From UBA4744 sp963717135 (GTDB lineage Bacteria; Actinomycetota; Acidimicrobiia; Spongiisociales; UBA4744), in the NCBI GenBank assembly GCA_963717135.1, contig CAVQVN010000009.1:1178001-1242000 (forward strand): a DNA stretch of 64,000 bases, in the 5' to 3' direction. Both the position numbers and the translations under genes were made by a program. Positions 9,405 to 16,976 of this stretch are shown here, piece by piece. Within the stretch, counting starts at the first letter, position 1, and each line of letters starts with the position of its first letter. A model generated the notes under the pieces. That model was given only the letters and a program-made list of their open reading frames with translations, was not told the origin of the DNA and did no database searches.

Positions 9405-10522
9405 TGGGCCGGGACATGGACCCCCCCACCGAAGAACAGGCGGTCGCCGAGGCGGACTTCGAGGCGTCCCGGCAACTTGCCCACCACTACAAGTCGCGCC
9501 CGATCCGGGAGATCCTTCAGGAATTGACCGACGCCACCGACCGGGATCTGGTACCCGGTCACTACGGGGAAGGCGAAGTGGTCGAGCGCCTGGAGAAGCG
9601 GATCGCCGCGCTGCTCGGCAAAGAGGCGGCCGTGTTCATGCCGAGTGGCACCATGGCCCAGCAGATCGCCCTGCGGATCTGGTGCGATCGAGCGGGGACC
9701 AATCACGTGGCGTTTCATCCGCTCTGTCACCTCGAGATCCACGAGCAGGGCGGTTACCAACGCCTCCACGGACTCCGCTCGACGCTGCTGGGAACGGCGG
9801 ACCGTATGTTCACGCTGGAGGACCTCGAAGAACTGATCGAGCCCGTGGGAGCGATCCTGTTCGAGTTGCCACAGCGAGAGATCGGCGGGCAGTTGCCAAC
9901 CTGGGCCGACCTGACCGCCATGGTCGGCCGGGCGCGGGAACGCGGCATTGCCACCCACCTGGACGGTGCCCGATTGTGGGAATCCAAACCGTTCTACGGT
10001 CGGGAGTACTCGGAGATCGCGGCCCTCTTCGACTCTGTCTACGTGTCGTTTTACAAGATCCTCGGAGGTATCGCCGGGGCCGCCCTGGCCGGACCGGCCG
10101 ACCTGATCAAGGAAGCCCGCCTCTGGCAACGCCGCCACGGCGGCAACCTCGTTCATCTCTATCCCATGACTTTGTCCGCCGAGCTCGGTCTCGATCAGCG
10201 GCTGGACCGGGTAAACGAGTACTACCACCAGGCTCTGGAGGTGGCCGCGGCACTGAGCAGCCTGCCGGGCGTTCGGGTGGTACCCGACCCACCTCACACC
10301 AACATGATGCATGTGTTCTTGGAAGGCGATCAGCAACGGCTGCTGACCGCTGTGAAGCGAGTCGCCCGGGAACACGACGTTGATCTGTTCAGCAGCCTGA
10401 CCGAAACGATCCTTCCCAACGTCCACCGATTTGAGCTGACCCTGGGCGACGCCTCGCTGGACTTCAGCGCCGACGAGGTGCGGACGTTGTTCGAGACTCT
10501 GCTGGAGTACGCAACGGAGTGA
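9404..10522 (+). CDS. Threonine aldolase / beta-eliminating lyase family PLP enzyme
   Basis: 372-residue fold-type I PLP enzyme of the Beta_elim_lyase family (low-specificity L-threonine aldolase-like). Marks are SGTMAQQIAL around residue 81 (phosphate cup), D187 in HLDGARLW (ring-nitrogen contact) and K218 in VSFYKILGG (Schiff-base lysine). The expected reaction is cleavage of threonine or allo-threonine to glycine and acetaldehyde, though related enzymes act on other beta-hydroxy amino acids. The ATG shares one base with the permease stop, so it is the fourth gene of the tetR-ABC operon. That linkage is odd for a metabolic enzyme. A second in-frame ATG at 9416 is an alternative start. Confidence 0.8.
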   Translation: MGRDMDPPTEEQAVAEADFEASRQLAHHYKSRPIREILQELTDATDRDLVPGHYGEGEVVERLEKRIAALLGKEAAVFMPSGTMAQQIALRIWCDRAGTNHVAFHPLCHLEIHEQGGYQRLHGLRSTLLGTADRMFTLEDLEELIEPVGAILFELPQREIGGQLPTWADLTAMVGRARERGIATHLDGARLWESKPFYGREYSEIAALFDSVYVSFYKILGGIAGAALAGPADLIKEARLWQRRHGGNLVHLYPMTLSAELGLDQRLDRVNEYYHQALEVAAALSSLPGVRVVPDPPHTNMMHVFLEGDQQRLLTAVKRVAREHDVDLFSSLTETILPNVHRFELTLGDASLDFSADEVRTLFETLLEYATE

Positions 10523-10563
10523 GCCGCCTCCGGGGTAGGCTCCGACCGCCGTCGAAGAACAGG

Positions 10564-10998
10564 ATGGATCAAGTGAGCAGCCGCCCCCCGGTTCCCGTGC
10601 CATCAGTTGAATCCGATGCCTCCGAGATTGAAGCCATTGCCCGCGACTACGCAGAAGGCTGGTACGCCGGCAATGCGGAACGCATGGACCGTGCCCTCCA
10701 TACCGCCCTGGTCAAACGGACCGCGCTCGAGGAGGACCCCGGGACTCTCCGGGATGTCACCAAGACTCGCATGCTGGAGCTGACCGCCGACGGCGGCGGC
10801 GGTGACCCCGAAGCGGATGTCGAGGTGTTCATCGACGACGTCTCAATCGACATCGCCACCGTCCGGGTCGTATCACCGGAGTATCTCGATTACCTCCATC
10901 TCGTCAAGACGCCGTCCGGATGGAAGATCGCCAACGTCTTGTTCCGAGACCGCAGCAAAGAGACAGCGGACCGCCGGCAGCCTCCTCAGTCCTCGTAG
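10564..10998 (+). CDS. NTF2-like / lumazine-binding-like small protein
   Basis: 144-residue soluble protein. DASEIEAIARDYAEGWYAG followed by alternating strands ending in HLVKTPSGWKIANVLF is the usual beginning and end of an NTF2-like fold (SnoaL / putative lumazine-binding family). Such proteins are enzymes or binding proteins with diverse ligands, so no function is given. The ATG at 10564 was preferred over an upstream GTG at 10519, which would place the start right against the lyase stop. A TAGGCT hexamer at 10536-10541 could be its -10. Its 3' end overlaps the convergent trmO gene by about 13 nt. Confidence 0.65.
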   Translation: MDQVSSRPPVPVPSVESDASEIEAIARDYAEGWYAGNAERMDRALHTALVKRTALEEDPGTLRDVTKTRMLELTADGGGGDPEADVEVFIDDVSIDIATVRVVSPEYLDYLHLVKTPSGWKIANVLFRDRSKETADRRQPPQSS

Positions 10999-11450
10999 AG
11001 GCCAAAGCCCTCGTCGGGCATGTAGTCCGGCCACCCGTCGTACCACTCGGGCACCTCGACCTTTTCCAGCCGATCGGCCACCGGGATGTACGGCTTCAGA
11101 TCGAGCACCGGCGACCCGTCGTAGGCGTCGATATCGACAATGGCGACGGTCCCCTTCTCGTGATCCAGGTCGAGAAGCTTGCAGGCCGTCACCGCGATCG
11201 GGTTGGGGCGATATTCGGCCCTGCAGGCGAACACCCCGGCTTGCACCCCCGGCGCATACGGCAGCTCGGTGACGAGCTTGGTCCGGCCGTCGGGGTTGTC
11301 GTGCAGGTTGGCCCACCACAAGACCAGCACGTGACTGAAGCGGTCGAGTTGCAGCAACCCCGGCCGGAAGGGCTCGAGAATCTCGAGCGTCACGGCCTGA
11401 TCGGAGCGCTTGACGACCCCGATTGAGGCTAGTTGAAGAAGATCGGGCAT
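10986..11450 (-). CDS. trmO: TrmO-like tRNA methyltransferase (TsaA/YaeB domain)
   Basis: 154-residue protein consisting of the TsaA/VirR-type beta-barrel domain that N6-methylates t6A37 in tRNA-Thr in E. coli TrmO. Recognisable segments are FSHVLVLWW, FACRAEYRPNPIAVTAC (the conserved R-PN-IG/A-like signature) and LDLKPYIP. It lacks the C-terminal extension of E. coli TrmO, as many short homologues do. The ATG at 11450 was chosen because GGAGGT lies 8 nt upstream; a GTG at 11459 would place the start on that ribosome site. Specificity for tRNA is inferred from the family only. Confidence 0.75.
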   Translation of the reverse strand: MPDLLQLASIGVVKRSDQAVTLEILEPFRPGLLQLDRFSHVLVLWWANLHDNPDGRTKLVTELPYAPGVQAGVFACRAEYRPNPIAVTACKLLDLDHEKGTVAIVDIDAYDGSPVLDLKPYIPVADRLEKVEVPEWYDGWPDYMPDEGFGLYED

Positions 11451-11559
11451 GGTCGACACCTCCGTCCTCCCTCACTCCCAACCCTATCCGGTTGATCGCC
11501 CCTCATTGGTTCCCGGGACTTCCGGTGCGATAGTGAGTACCAATTTGAGACGAGGATCC

Positions 11560-12885
11560 ATGTCCGTTACCAAACCCGCCAGCAGGTTGTTGGGGTCGGC
11601 CCGCGCCCTCGCCCGGCAAACCCCGGCCGACCGCAACCGGTATGTGGATTTTCTGCGGGCGGTCTCCATCCTGGCGGTAGTCATCGGCCACTGGCTGGTG
11701 ATCACCCCGTGGGTGTCGGCCGACGGGGTTTTTCATGCCGATCACCTGCTCACCCGCTCCGTTCCGGCGCAATGGTTGACATGGATCTTCCAGGTCATGC
11801 CGGTCTTCTTCGCGGTCGGCGGCTACGCCAATGCCGTCTCGTGGGATTCGGCAACGAAACGCGGGACTCCTTACGGCGACTGGCTGGTGGCCAGGTTGCG
11901 AAGGCTCGTGTTGCCGGCGCTTCCCCTCCTCGCTCTGTGGGCCGCGTTCGCGCTGGCCACCTGGTCCGGGGTGCTGGACCCGCTGCTGGTCGAGGTCACA
12001 TCGCTCGGCGCCCTCTCGCCGCTGTGGTTCCTGGCGGTATATGTGGCGGTCGTCGCTCTGGTTCCCTTGACTCGCAAGGCGTGGGTGCGATTCGGCGTGT
12101 GGTCGTTTTGGGCACCGGTCCTGGCCACAGTGCTGGTCGATATCGCCGCGTTTGGTTTCGAGGTGACCTGGCTGCGGTGGCTCAACTATGCGCTGGTGTG
12201 GCCGGCAGTCCACCAGCTGGGCTACCTGTGGAAGGACGGGCGGTTGGGCGGGGCCCGTTCGTCCGTCCCTTACGCCGTCGGCGGGTTGGTCGTCGCCCTG
12301 GGCGCCATTCTCCTGCTGGACTACCCGGTGGCGATGATCGGCATTCCCGGTGCCGACGTTTCCAACAGCGCCCCGCCCACCGTTGCTCTGCTGGCACTGG
12401 GCATCGGGCAGTTCGGTGTTCTTCTGGCCGCCGAGCGGCCCATGCGGCGCTGGCTGGACAAGATCGGGCCGTGGACCGCCACGGTGCTGGTCAACGGGAT
12501 GATCATGACGCTGTTTGTCTGGCACTACACGGTGATGGTCGTCCCGGTAGTGGCGAACGCCTCCTGGTTCGGCGGCTTCGGCATGCGACTCGAACCGGAC
12601 ACGGGTAGGTGGTGGGCAACCCGACCACTTTGGATCGCTGCTCTGGTAGTGCTCATGGCGATCTTCGCTCCATCGGTCAACCGTTTTGAACGCCCCCGGG
12701 GACGCGACCCCGGTTCAGCCGGTCCGGCCCGGCCAATCGCCGGGACGGTGTTGGCCTGTGTCGGATTCGCCGGGGTCGCTCTTGTGGGCGTCTCCGTTAC
12801 CCCCGACCTCTCATGGGTGGCACTGGCCCTCCCGACCGTGGGCATGCTGGTGGCCGGAGCCTTGCGAGCCAGACGGGCGACATGA
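11560..12885 (+). CDS. Acyltransferase 3 family membrane protein (first of a tandem pair)
   Basis: 441-residue polytopic membrane protein with about ten TM helices. It starts with RNRYVDFLRAVSILAVVIGHW, the RxxxxDxLRAxAIxxVxxxH-type motif of acyltransferase-3 enzymes that O-acylate sugars, peptidoglycan or lipids; H in IGHW is the presumed catalytic residue. The ATG at 11560 follows GACGAGG. A TrmO gene lies divergently upstream. The protein is clearly a paralogue of the next gene (shared VMPVFFVVGGYANA-like and NGMIMTIFVWHYT-like segments), and the two overlap by 4 nt. Substrate is unknown. Confidence 0.85.
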   Translation: MSVTKPASRLLGSARALARQTPADRNRYVDFLRAVSILAVVIGHWLVITPWVSADGVFHADHLLTRSVPAQWLTWIFQVMPVFFAVGGYANAVSWDSATKRGTPYGDWLVARLRRLVLPALPLLALWAAFALATWSGVLDPLLVEVTSLGALSPLWFLAVYVAVVALVPLTRKAWVRFGVWSFWAPVLATVLVDIAAFGFEVTWLRWLNYALVWPAVHQLGYLWKDGRLGGARSSVPYAVGGLVVALGAILLLDYPVAMIGIPGADVSNSAPPTVALLALGIGQFGVLLAAERPMRRWLDKIGPWTATVLVNGMIMTLFVWHYTVMVVPVVANASWFGGFGMRLEPDTGRWWATRPLWIAALVVLMAIFAPSVNRFERPRGRDPGSAGPARPIAGTVLACVGFAGVALVGVSVTPDLSWVALALPTVGMLVAGALRARRAT

Positions 12886-14198
12886 GTTCCTGGAGCAGGG
12901 CCGCCGCGCTGGCAGACGCCACTCCCCCGTCGCGCAATCGATACGTCGATTTCCTGAGGGCATTGTCGATCCTGGCAGTTGTGTTTGGACACTGGTTGAT
13001 GGCCGCCCCGCAGATAGTCGACGGAGAAATAGAGGTCCAGCATCTGCTGGTGGTGGCTCCCTGGACTCAGGTTGCCACCTGGGTGTTGCAGGTGATGCCG
13101 GTGTTCTTCGTCGTCGGCGGATATGCCAACGCGGCCTCCTGGGAAGCCGCCAACCGCAACGGTCTGGGTTATTCGACCTGGCTACGTTCGCGGATGAGCC
13201 GGTTGGTGATCCCGATCCTGCCCCTGGTGGCCTTCTGGACCGTGCTGGGGATATCCGCCGGGCGATTGGGAGTCGACCCGTACTTGATCCGGGTGGGGTC
13301 TATCAACGCCCTGGTCGCATTGTGGTTTCTGGCAGTTTATGTGCTGGCGGTGGCCCTGGTGCCCGTCACCAGAGCCGCCTGGAATCGGTTCGGTCTCTGG
13401 TCATTCTGGGCGATGGTGATGATGGCCGCGGCAGTCGATGCGGCCGCTCTCAGCGATTGGTTGACGGACGCCGGATGGGCCAACTACGTCTTCATCTGGG
13501 TAGCCGTCCATCAGTTGGGCTACTTGTGGAAGGACGGCGGGCTGGCCGGAACCGGGCGAGCGCTGAGCTGGGCGTTGCTGGGAGCCCTCACGGTGGCGTT
13601 CCTGGTGAGCCTGGGCCCTTACCCGTCATCGATGGTCGATGTACCCGGCTCGGACGCCTCCAATTCGGCCCCCCCGACGCTGGCACTGCTGGCCCTGGGC
13701 ATCCTCCAGACCGGACTGCTGGCCGCCTTCGAACCGGTCGCCCATCGGTGGTTGTCCAGGTCCACTTGGTGGACGGCAACGGTGCTCGTCAACGGGATGA
13801 TCATGACGATCTTTGTTTGGCACTTGACGGCCATGATCCTGGTATTGGGACTGGCTCTGTTGGCCGGAGGAGTGGGGCTTTCCGTCGTTCCGGCCGGAGC
13901 GGCCTGGTGGTGGACCCGTCCTCTATGGATGGTGGTTTACGGATTGGCGTTAGCGGTTGCGGCGATTCCCTTTGGTCGGTTTGAAAGGTCGAGGTCGGTG
14001 CTGAAGTCAAGCCCGGCGCCGATCTGGCCGGCAGTCGCCGGCACGGTGGCCGTCTGCGCCGGATTGGGCATGCTGGCGTATCGAGGTATCTGGAGCGAAG
14101 GCTGGCCGGGCGTCAACCTTTGGGCCGCCGGACTGCCTTTCGCCGGAGCGGCTTTGATTGGGTTGTTTCGGCGGGAGGAACCAACCTCGGTCAGCTGA
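12882..14198 (+). CDS. Acyltransferase 3 family membrane protein (second of a tandem pair)
   Basis: 438-residue paralogue of the preceding protein, with the same NRYVDFLRALSILAVVFGHW opening, the same helix count and the same late WHLT segment. The ATG at 12882 sits in ATGA with the upstream stop, so translation is coupled; a GTG at 12813 is rejected because it would put 70 residues inside the neighbour. Two adjacent, diverged copies suggest either a heteromeric complex or two acceptors modified in one pathway. No polysaccharide genes are adjacent, so the target is open. The last 8 nt overlap the convergent whiB gene. Confidence 0.85.
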   Translation: MSSWSRAAALADATPPSRNRYVDFLRALSILAVVFGHWLMAAPQIVDGEIEVQHLLVVAPWTQVATWVLQVMPVFFVVGGYANAASWEAANRNGLGYSTWLRSRMSRLVIPILPLVAFWTVLGISAGRLGVDPYLIRVGSINALVALWFLAVYVLAVALVPVTRAAWNRFGLWSFWAMVMMAAAVDAAALSDWLTDAGWANYVFIWVAVHQLGYLWKDGGLAGTGRALSWALLGALTVAFLVSLGPYPSSMVDVPGSDASNSAPPTLALLALGILQTGLLAAFEPVAHRWLSRSTWWTATVLVNGMIMTIFVWHLTAMILVLGLALLAGGVGLSVVPAGAAWWWTRPLWMVVYGLALAVAAIPFGRFERSRSVLKSSPAPIWPAVAGTVAVCAGLGMLAYRGIWSEGWPGVNLWAAGLPFAGAALIGLFRREEPTSVS

Positions 14199-14475
14199 CG
14201 CGGCGGGCGGTCTCTAGCCAGCGACGACGGAGACGGCGGCGTTCGCGAGTGGTTGCTCCACCCCAGATCCCCACGGTCTGCCTGCTGTCGATCGCATAAG
14301 CCAGACATGACTCCTGCACAGGACACGTAGCACACACCTGCCGGGCCAGCGTTAGCTGAGCTTGATCGTCCTCAGTGGCAGGAAAGAAGAGGCGGGTATC
14401 GAGGCCGCTGCAGGCTGCCTCATCCCGCCAACCGGTGTGCCGCACCTCGAGATCAACGAAGTCGGAAAGACTCAT
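14191..14475 (-). CDS. WhiB-family iron-sulfur transcription factor
   Basis: 94-residue actinobacterial WhiB protein. Cys22, Cys48, Cys51 and Cys57 (AACSG, then CATCPVQESC) are the four [4Fe-4S] ligands, followed by the G(I)WGG turn at 69-73 and a basic tail RERRRLRRRW that contacts DNA. It lacks the AT-hook of WhiB7, so it is closer to the general WhiB1-4 types; which one cannot be told. The ATG at 14475 was chosen over an upstream start at 14517 because the conserved domain begins soon after it and because a LexA-like palindrome lies just upstream. Such proteins act by binding the primary sigma factor. Confidence 0.9.
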   Translation of the reverse strand: MSLSDFVDLEVRHTGWRDEAACSGLDTRLFFPATEDDQAQLTLARQVCATCPVQESCLAYAIDSRQTVGIWGGATTRERRRLRRRWLETARRVS

Positions 14476-14493
14476 GAATAACTCGCTATCAAA

Positions 14494-14507
14494 CGAACAT
14501 TTGTTCT
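14494..14507 (-). promoter_or_regulatory. LexA/SOS-box-like palindrome upstream of whiB
   Basis: On the plus strand this reads CGAACATTTGTTCT: GAAC-N4-GTTC, the core of the Gram-positive/actinobacterial LexA box (consensus CGAAC-N4-GTTCG). It differs from the strict consensus in one flank base and one centre base. It sits 18-32 nt before the whiB ATG, around the likely -10/-35 spacer, so a bound repressor would block transcription. Confidence 0.45.
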
Positions 14508-14647
14508 GCCTGATCACGGTAACACAGCACCCTGAGACCGCGAAAGTCGAAACCCCTGCCGACTACCGATATCCACTCTTAGCGACGCTGCCACTACTTC
14601 ATGTGTTGAGGATTGGGTGCCGTCCGGGCGACCGTCTCTCCGCCTGA

Positions 14648-14653
14648 TAGCTT
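14648..14653 (+). promoter_or_regulatory. Candidate leaderless -10 hexamer TAGCTT
   Basis: TAGCTT ends 7 nt before the ATG at 14661 and no Shine-Dalgarno sequence is visible between them, so the transcript probably starts at the start codon. This belongs to the same set as the tetR, 18147, 32669 and PolX promoters. Confidence 0.45.
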
Positions 14654-14660
14654 GACGACC

Positions 14661-15749
14661 ATGCGCTCACCCGACTACGACGGCGGCGGGTTGGTCAATC
14701 TCATCGCCGAACTCGAGTTTCGTCTGACCGGCCAAGCTGCGTCGCCCCGGCTGAGGCCCGAGTTGGCGGAAAAGATTCCGACGGCCCACAGTTTCGTTTT
14801 CGTGCTGTTCGATGGGCTCGGCGACCACCAATTGGGTCATCCTCGCGCCGCTCGTTTGGCCGCGGATCGAGTGGGCGCCATCGACTCTTCGTTTTCGACC
14901 CAAACGACCGTCAACACTTCGACCCTGGCGACCGGGCTCCCCCCGTCCCAACACGGCCTGATTGCCTACCTGCTTCGCTCCCACGGCCGGGTGGTCAACA
15001 CCATCTTCTGGTTCGACTCAGAGGGTCGGCCGGTGGAGACCGACTACCGGGCCTTTCTGCCGGCCCCCAACCTTTCCGAACGTCTGGCGGCGTCCGGCGC
15101 CGAAACGATCGTCGTCGAGCCGTCGGCGTTCGTGGACAGCCCCCTCGAACAAGTCCTCTACCGGGGGGCGACCATCGTGTCCGCCGAGAACGATGCGGCC
15201 TCGATCCGGATCGCCCTGGAACGGGCCGCCCAACCCGGCAAGTTGGTCGCGGTCTACGTTCCCCACGTCGATGCGGCCGCCCACGCGGCCGGGCAGGACT
15301 CCGCGCTCTACCGGGAGGCCCTGCACGATGCCGCCGGCATCTGGGAAGCCATCTCGACCGGTCTTCCCCCCGGGGCCGCGGCCGTCGGGACCGCCGATCA
15401 CGGTCACGTTGATGTCCCCTTGGACAACCACCTCCGCCTCCCCGACCTGCCGGGGGTGACTTTCTACGGAGACTCGCGGGTGGTGTTCGTGACCGGGCAT
15501 GTAGAAGCCGCCGCCTCGCTGACCGTCGAGTTCCCCGCCGCCTGGGTGTCACGATCAGATATGGATGGTTGGTGGGGACCGCCTCCCTATCACCCGGAAT
15601 TCGAGCGCCGCCGACCCGACGGGGCCCTGGTGGCCGGCGATGGCTTCGCGCTGCTATTCCCCGGCAACGACGGACCGATGATCGGACAACACGGGGGTTT
15701 GACCGATCCCGAGATTCGTATTCCCCTCCTAGTCGCCTCACCCCGGTGA
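14661..15749 (+). CDS. Alkaline phosphatase superfamily / nucleotide pyrophosphatase-phosphodiesterase
   Basis: 362-residue metal-dependent phosphoesterase. SFVFVLFDGLGD supplies the first metal-binding aspartate, TQTTVNTSTLATG contains the nucleophilic Thr and the typical TGxxPxxHG-like follow-up GLPPSQHGL, VYVPHVDAAAHAAG gives Asp/His, GTADHGHVD gives Asp-His and GQHGGL the last His. This is the type I phosphodiesterase/nucleotide pyrophosphatase set. There is no signal peptide, so it is cytoplasmic. The ATG at 14661 was chosen over 14613 because of the leaderless -10 and because the family's N-terminal helix begins shortly after. Substrate unknown. Confidence 0.82.
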   Translation: MRSPDYDGGGLVNLIAELEFRLTGQAASPRLRPELAEKIPTAHSFVFVLFDGLGDHQLGHPRAARLAADRVGAIDSSFSTQTTVNTSTLATGLPPSQHGLIAYLLRSHGRVVNTIFWFDSEGRPVETDYRAFLPAPNLSERLAASGAETIVVEPSAFVDSPLEQVLYRGATIVSAENDAASIRIALERAAQPGKLVAVYVPHVDAAAHAAGQDSALYREALHDAAGIWEAISTGLPPGAAAVGTADHGHVDVPLDNHLRLPDLPGVTFYGDSRVVFVTGHVEAAASLTVEFPAAWVSRSDMDGWWGPPPYHPEFERRRPDGALVAGDGFALLFPGNDGPMIGQHGGLTDPEIRIPLLVASPR

Positions 15750-15759
15750 CCAGAATCGC

Positions 15760-15805
15760 TTTGGCGTCGAACCACCACCGTTCCCGGTGTAACTTTGACG
15801 CCAAA
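15760..15805. repeat. 46-bp palindromic element, copy 1
   Basis: Outer arms TTTGGCGTC (15760-15768) and GACGCCAAA (15797-15805) are perfectly complementary, with an inner CACCG/CGGTG stem (15776-15780 / 15785-15789). A copy with 44 of 46 identical bases lies at 16584-16629, so the pair brackets the E2-like gene. It could also act as a terminator for the phosphodiesterase gene, although no T-run follows. Confidence 0.75.
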
Positions 15806-15818
15806 ACGGGAGAGAAGC

Positions 15819-16622
15819 ATGCCTGATCGGCGACGGGTCGAGACCCGCTCGATTCCTGCCAGCCGGCGGTGGGTGGTCAAGGCGTTACGGGCCGGGCGGC
15901 GCATGACGCCCACGCACGGGTTGGTGCAGTGTGACATCACCGAAACCCTCGCCCACCTCAGAGTGTCCGATCCACCTCCGTCTGTGACGGGCTTCATTGT
16001 GGCCGCCGTGGCAGGCGCCGCGGCCGCTCACCCCGAAGTCCATGCCTACCAAAACTGGAGGGGCCGGCTGGTCATACACCATCACGTTGACGTGGCCACG
16101 CTCGTTGAGGTCGCCACTCCGGAAGGGTCGTTCCCACTTGCCCACCTTGTTCGGGATGCCGACACCCGCAGCCTGCCGGAGATAAGCGCCGAGATCCGAA
16201 GGATCAAAGCCGACCCTTCGGCCGGCGGTTCGGGGCGCTTCTTCCGGAAGACCGCACCCTTCGTGAGCCGGATCCCGGGCGCCGTTGCGCTCTTCTACCG
16301 AATAGCCGCCAAGTCGGTACGCATGCGTCGCATGACCGGTACGGTGTCGGTCACTTCGGTCGGGATGTTCGGCGGCGGCGGTGGCTTCGGGATAGGCTTT
16401 CCGACCATTCAGACCCTCACCGTGCTCGTAGGCGGCATCAGCAGGCGACCCTGGGTCGTTGATGACGAGATCGTCCCGAGAGACATCCTCGACCTGACCG
16501 TTACCGTCGACCACGATGTTGTGGACGGCGCCCCGGCCGCCAGGTTCGTGGCAGATCTGCGCCGGCGACTCGAGAACCCCAGCTTTGGCGTCGAACCACC
16601 ACCGTTTCCGGTGTCACTTTGA
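15819..16622 (+). CDS. Stand-alone 2-oxoacid dehydrogenase E2-type acyltransferase domain
   Basis: 267-residue protein matching only the catalytic core of E2 subunits. The C-terminal DHDVVDGAPAARF is the E2 active-site motif (H232, D236), related to the chloramphenicol acetyltransferase fold. There is no lipoyl domain, no E1/E3-binding domain and no E1 or E3 gene nearby. Full-length E2 proteins exceed 400 residues, so this is a lone acyltransferase of unknown donor and acceptor. The ATG at 15819 has GGGAGAGAAG upstream. Its last ~12 codons are made of copy 2 of the 46-bp palindromic element, so the natural C-terminus has been replaced or extended by repeat DNA. Confidence 0.75.
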   Translation: MPDRRRVETRSIPASRRWVVKALRAGRRMTPTHGLVQCDITETLAHLRVSDPPPSVTGFIVAAVAGAAAAHPEVHAYQNWRGRLVIHHHVDVATLVEVATPEGSFPLAHLVRDADTRSLPEISAEIRRIKADPSAGGSGRFFRKTAPFVSRIPGAVALFYRIAAKSVRMRRMTGTVSVTSVGMFGGGGGFGIGFPTIQTLTVLVGGISRRPWVVDDEIVPRDILDLTVTVDHDVVDGAPAARFVADLRRRLENPSFGVEPPPFPVSL

Positions 16623-16629
16623 CGCCAAA
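16584..16629. repeat. 46-bp palindromic element, copy 2 (overlaps 3' end of E2-like gene)
   Basis: Arms TTTGGCGTC (16584-16592) and GACGCCAAA (16621-16629). It is identical to copy 1 at 44 of 46 positions. It encodes the final FGVEPPPFPVSL-type residues and supplies the TGA stop at 16620-16622 of the E2-like gene. Same orientation as copy 1. Confidence 0.75.
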
Positions 16630-16648
16630 GCGGAGAAAATCCTGAGGA

Positions 16649-16927
16649 TCAGCGAGCGGTGAGGCGGCGGCGGATCTCGGTCGGGTAGTCCGGGAAGAAG
16701 CGGGCAATCACGGGCAGTTCGAACCGCGGGAGGATGGCTTGCTTGGGTTCTCGTTCGAGGAGAAAACGGAAGGACTCCTCCAACAGTTTCTGAGGGCCGT
16801 GCCCCTGGGCGAAGGCGGCGAGGTCGCCCGCCGTCACGGTCACGTCGTGAACCGAGTTCGATTGGCCTTCTCGAATCTCGACCCGAAAGACGTCGGAGCC
16901 GAGGGGTGTGACCAGGATCTCCGTCAT
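16649..16927 (-). CDS. Conserved hypothetical 92-residue protein
   Basis: Small soluble protein. A beta-rich first half (ILVTPLGSDVFRVEIREGQS) is followed by helices ending FFPDYPTEIRRRL. I cannot name its family. The first half looks like a small beta sheet and the second like a short helical lid. The ATG at 16927 was chosen because TATCGT lies 6 nt upstream of it as a leaderless -10 and because the longer frame to 17158 runs inside trmL. It lies 50 nt downstream of trmL on the same strand but appears to have its own promoter. Confidence 0.6.
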   Translation of the reverse strand: MTEILVTPLGSDVFRVEIREGQSNSVHDVTVTAGDLAAFAQGHGPQKLLEESFRFLLEREPKQAILPRFELPVIARFFPDYPTEIRRRLTAR

Positions 16928-16933
16928 ACGATG

Positions 16934-16939
16934 ACGATA
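16934..16939 (-). promoter_or_regulatory. Candidate leaderless -10 hexamer TATCGT
   Basis: Read on the minus strand, TATCGT sits 6 nt before the ATG at 16927 of the 92-residue protein. Same layout as the other leaderless promoter candidates. Confidence 0.4.
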
Positions 16940-16976
16940 GCTTCCCAGCTCGGAGGCTGACTCAGATCCCCGGGGT

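Noticed and set aside
9272..10603. Minus-strand ORF of 443 codons opposite the threonine aldolase-like gene
   Set aside because: Overlaps a gene with all PLP-site residues intact; no domain in the antisense product.
12686..13984. Plus-strand ORF of 432 codons in another frame of the acyltransferase pair
   Set aside because: Out-of-frame reading of two real membrane proteins; product lacks hydrophobic helices and motifs.
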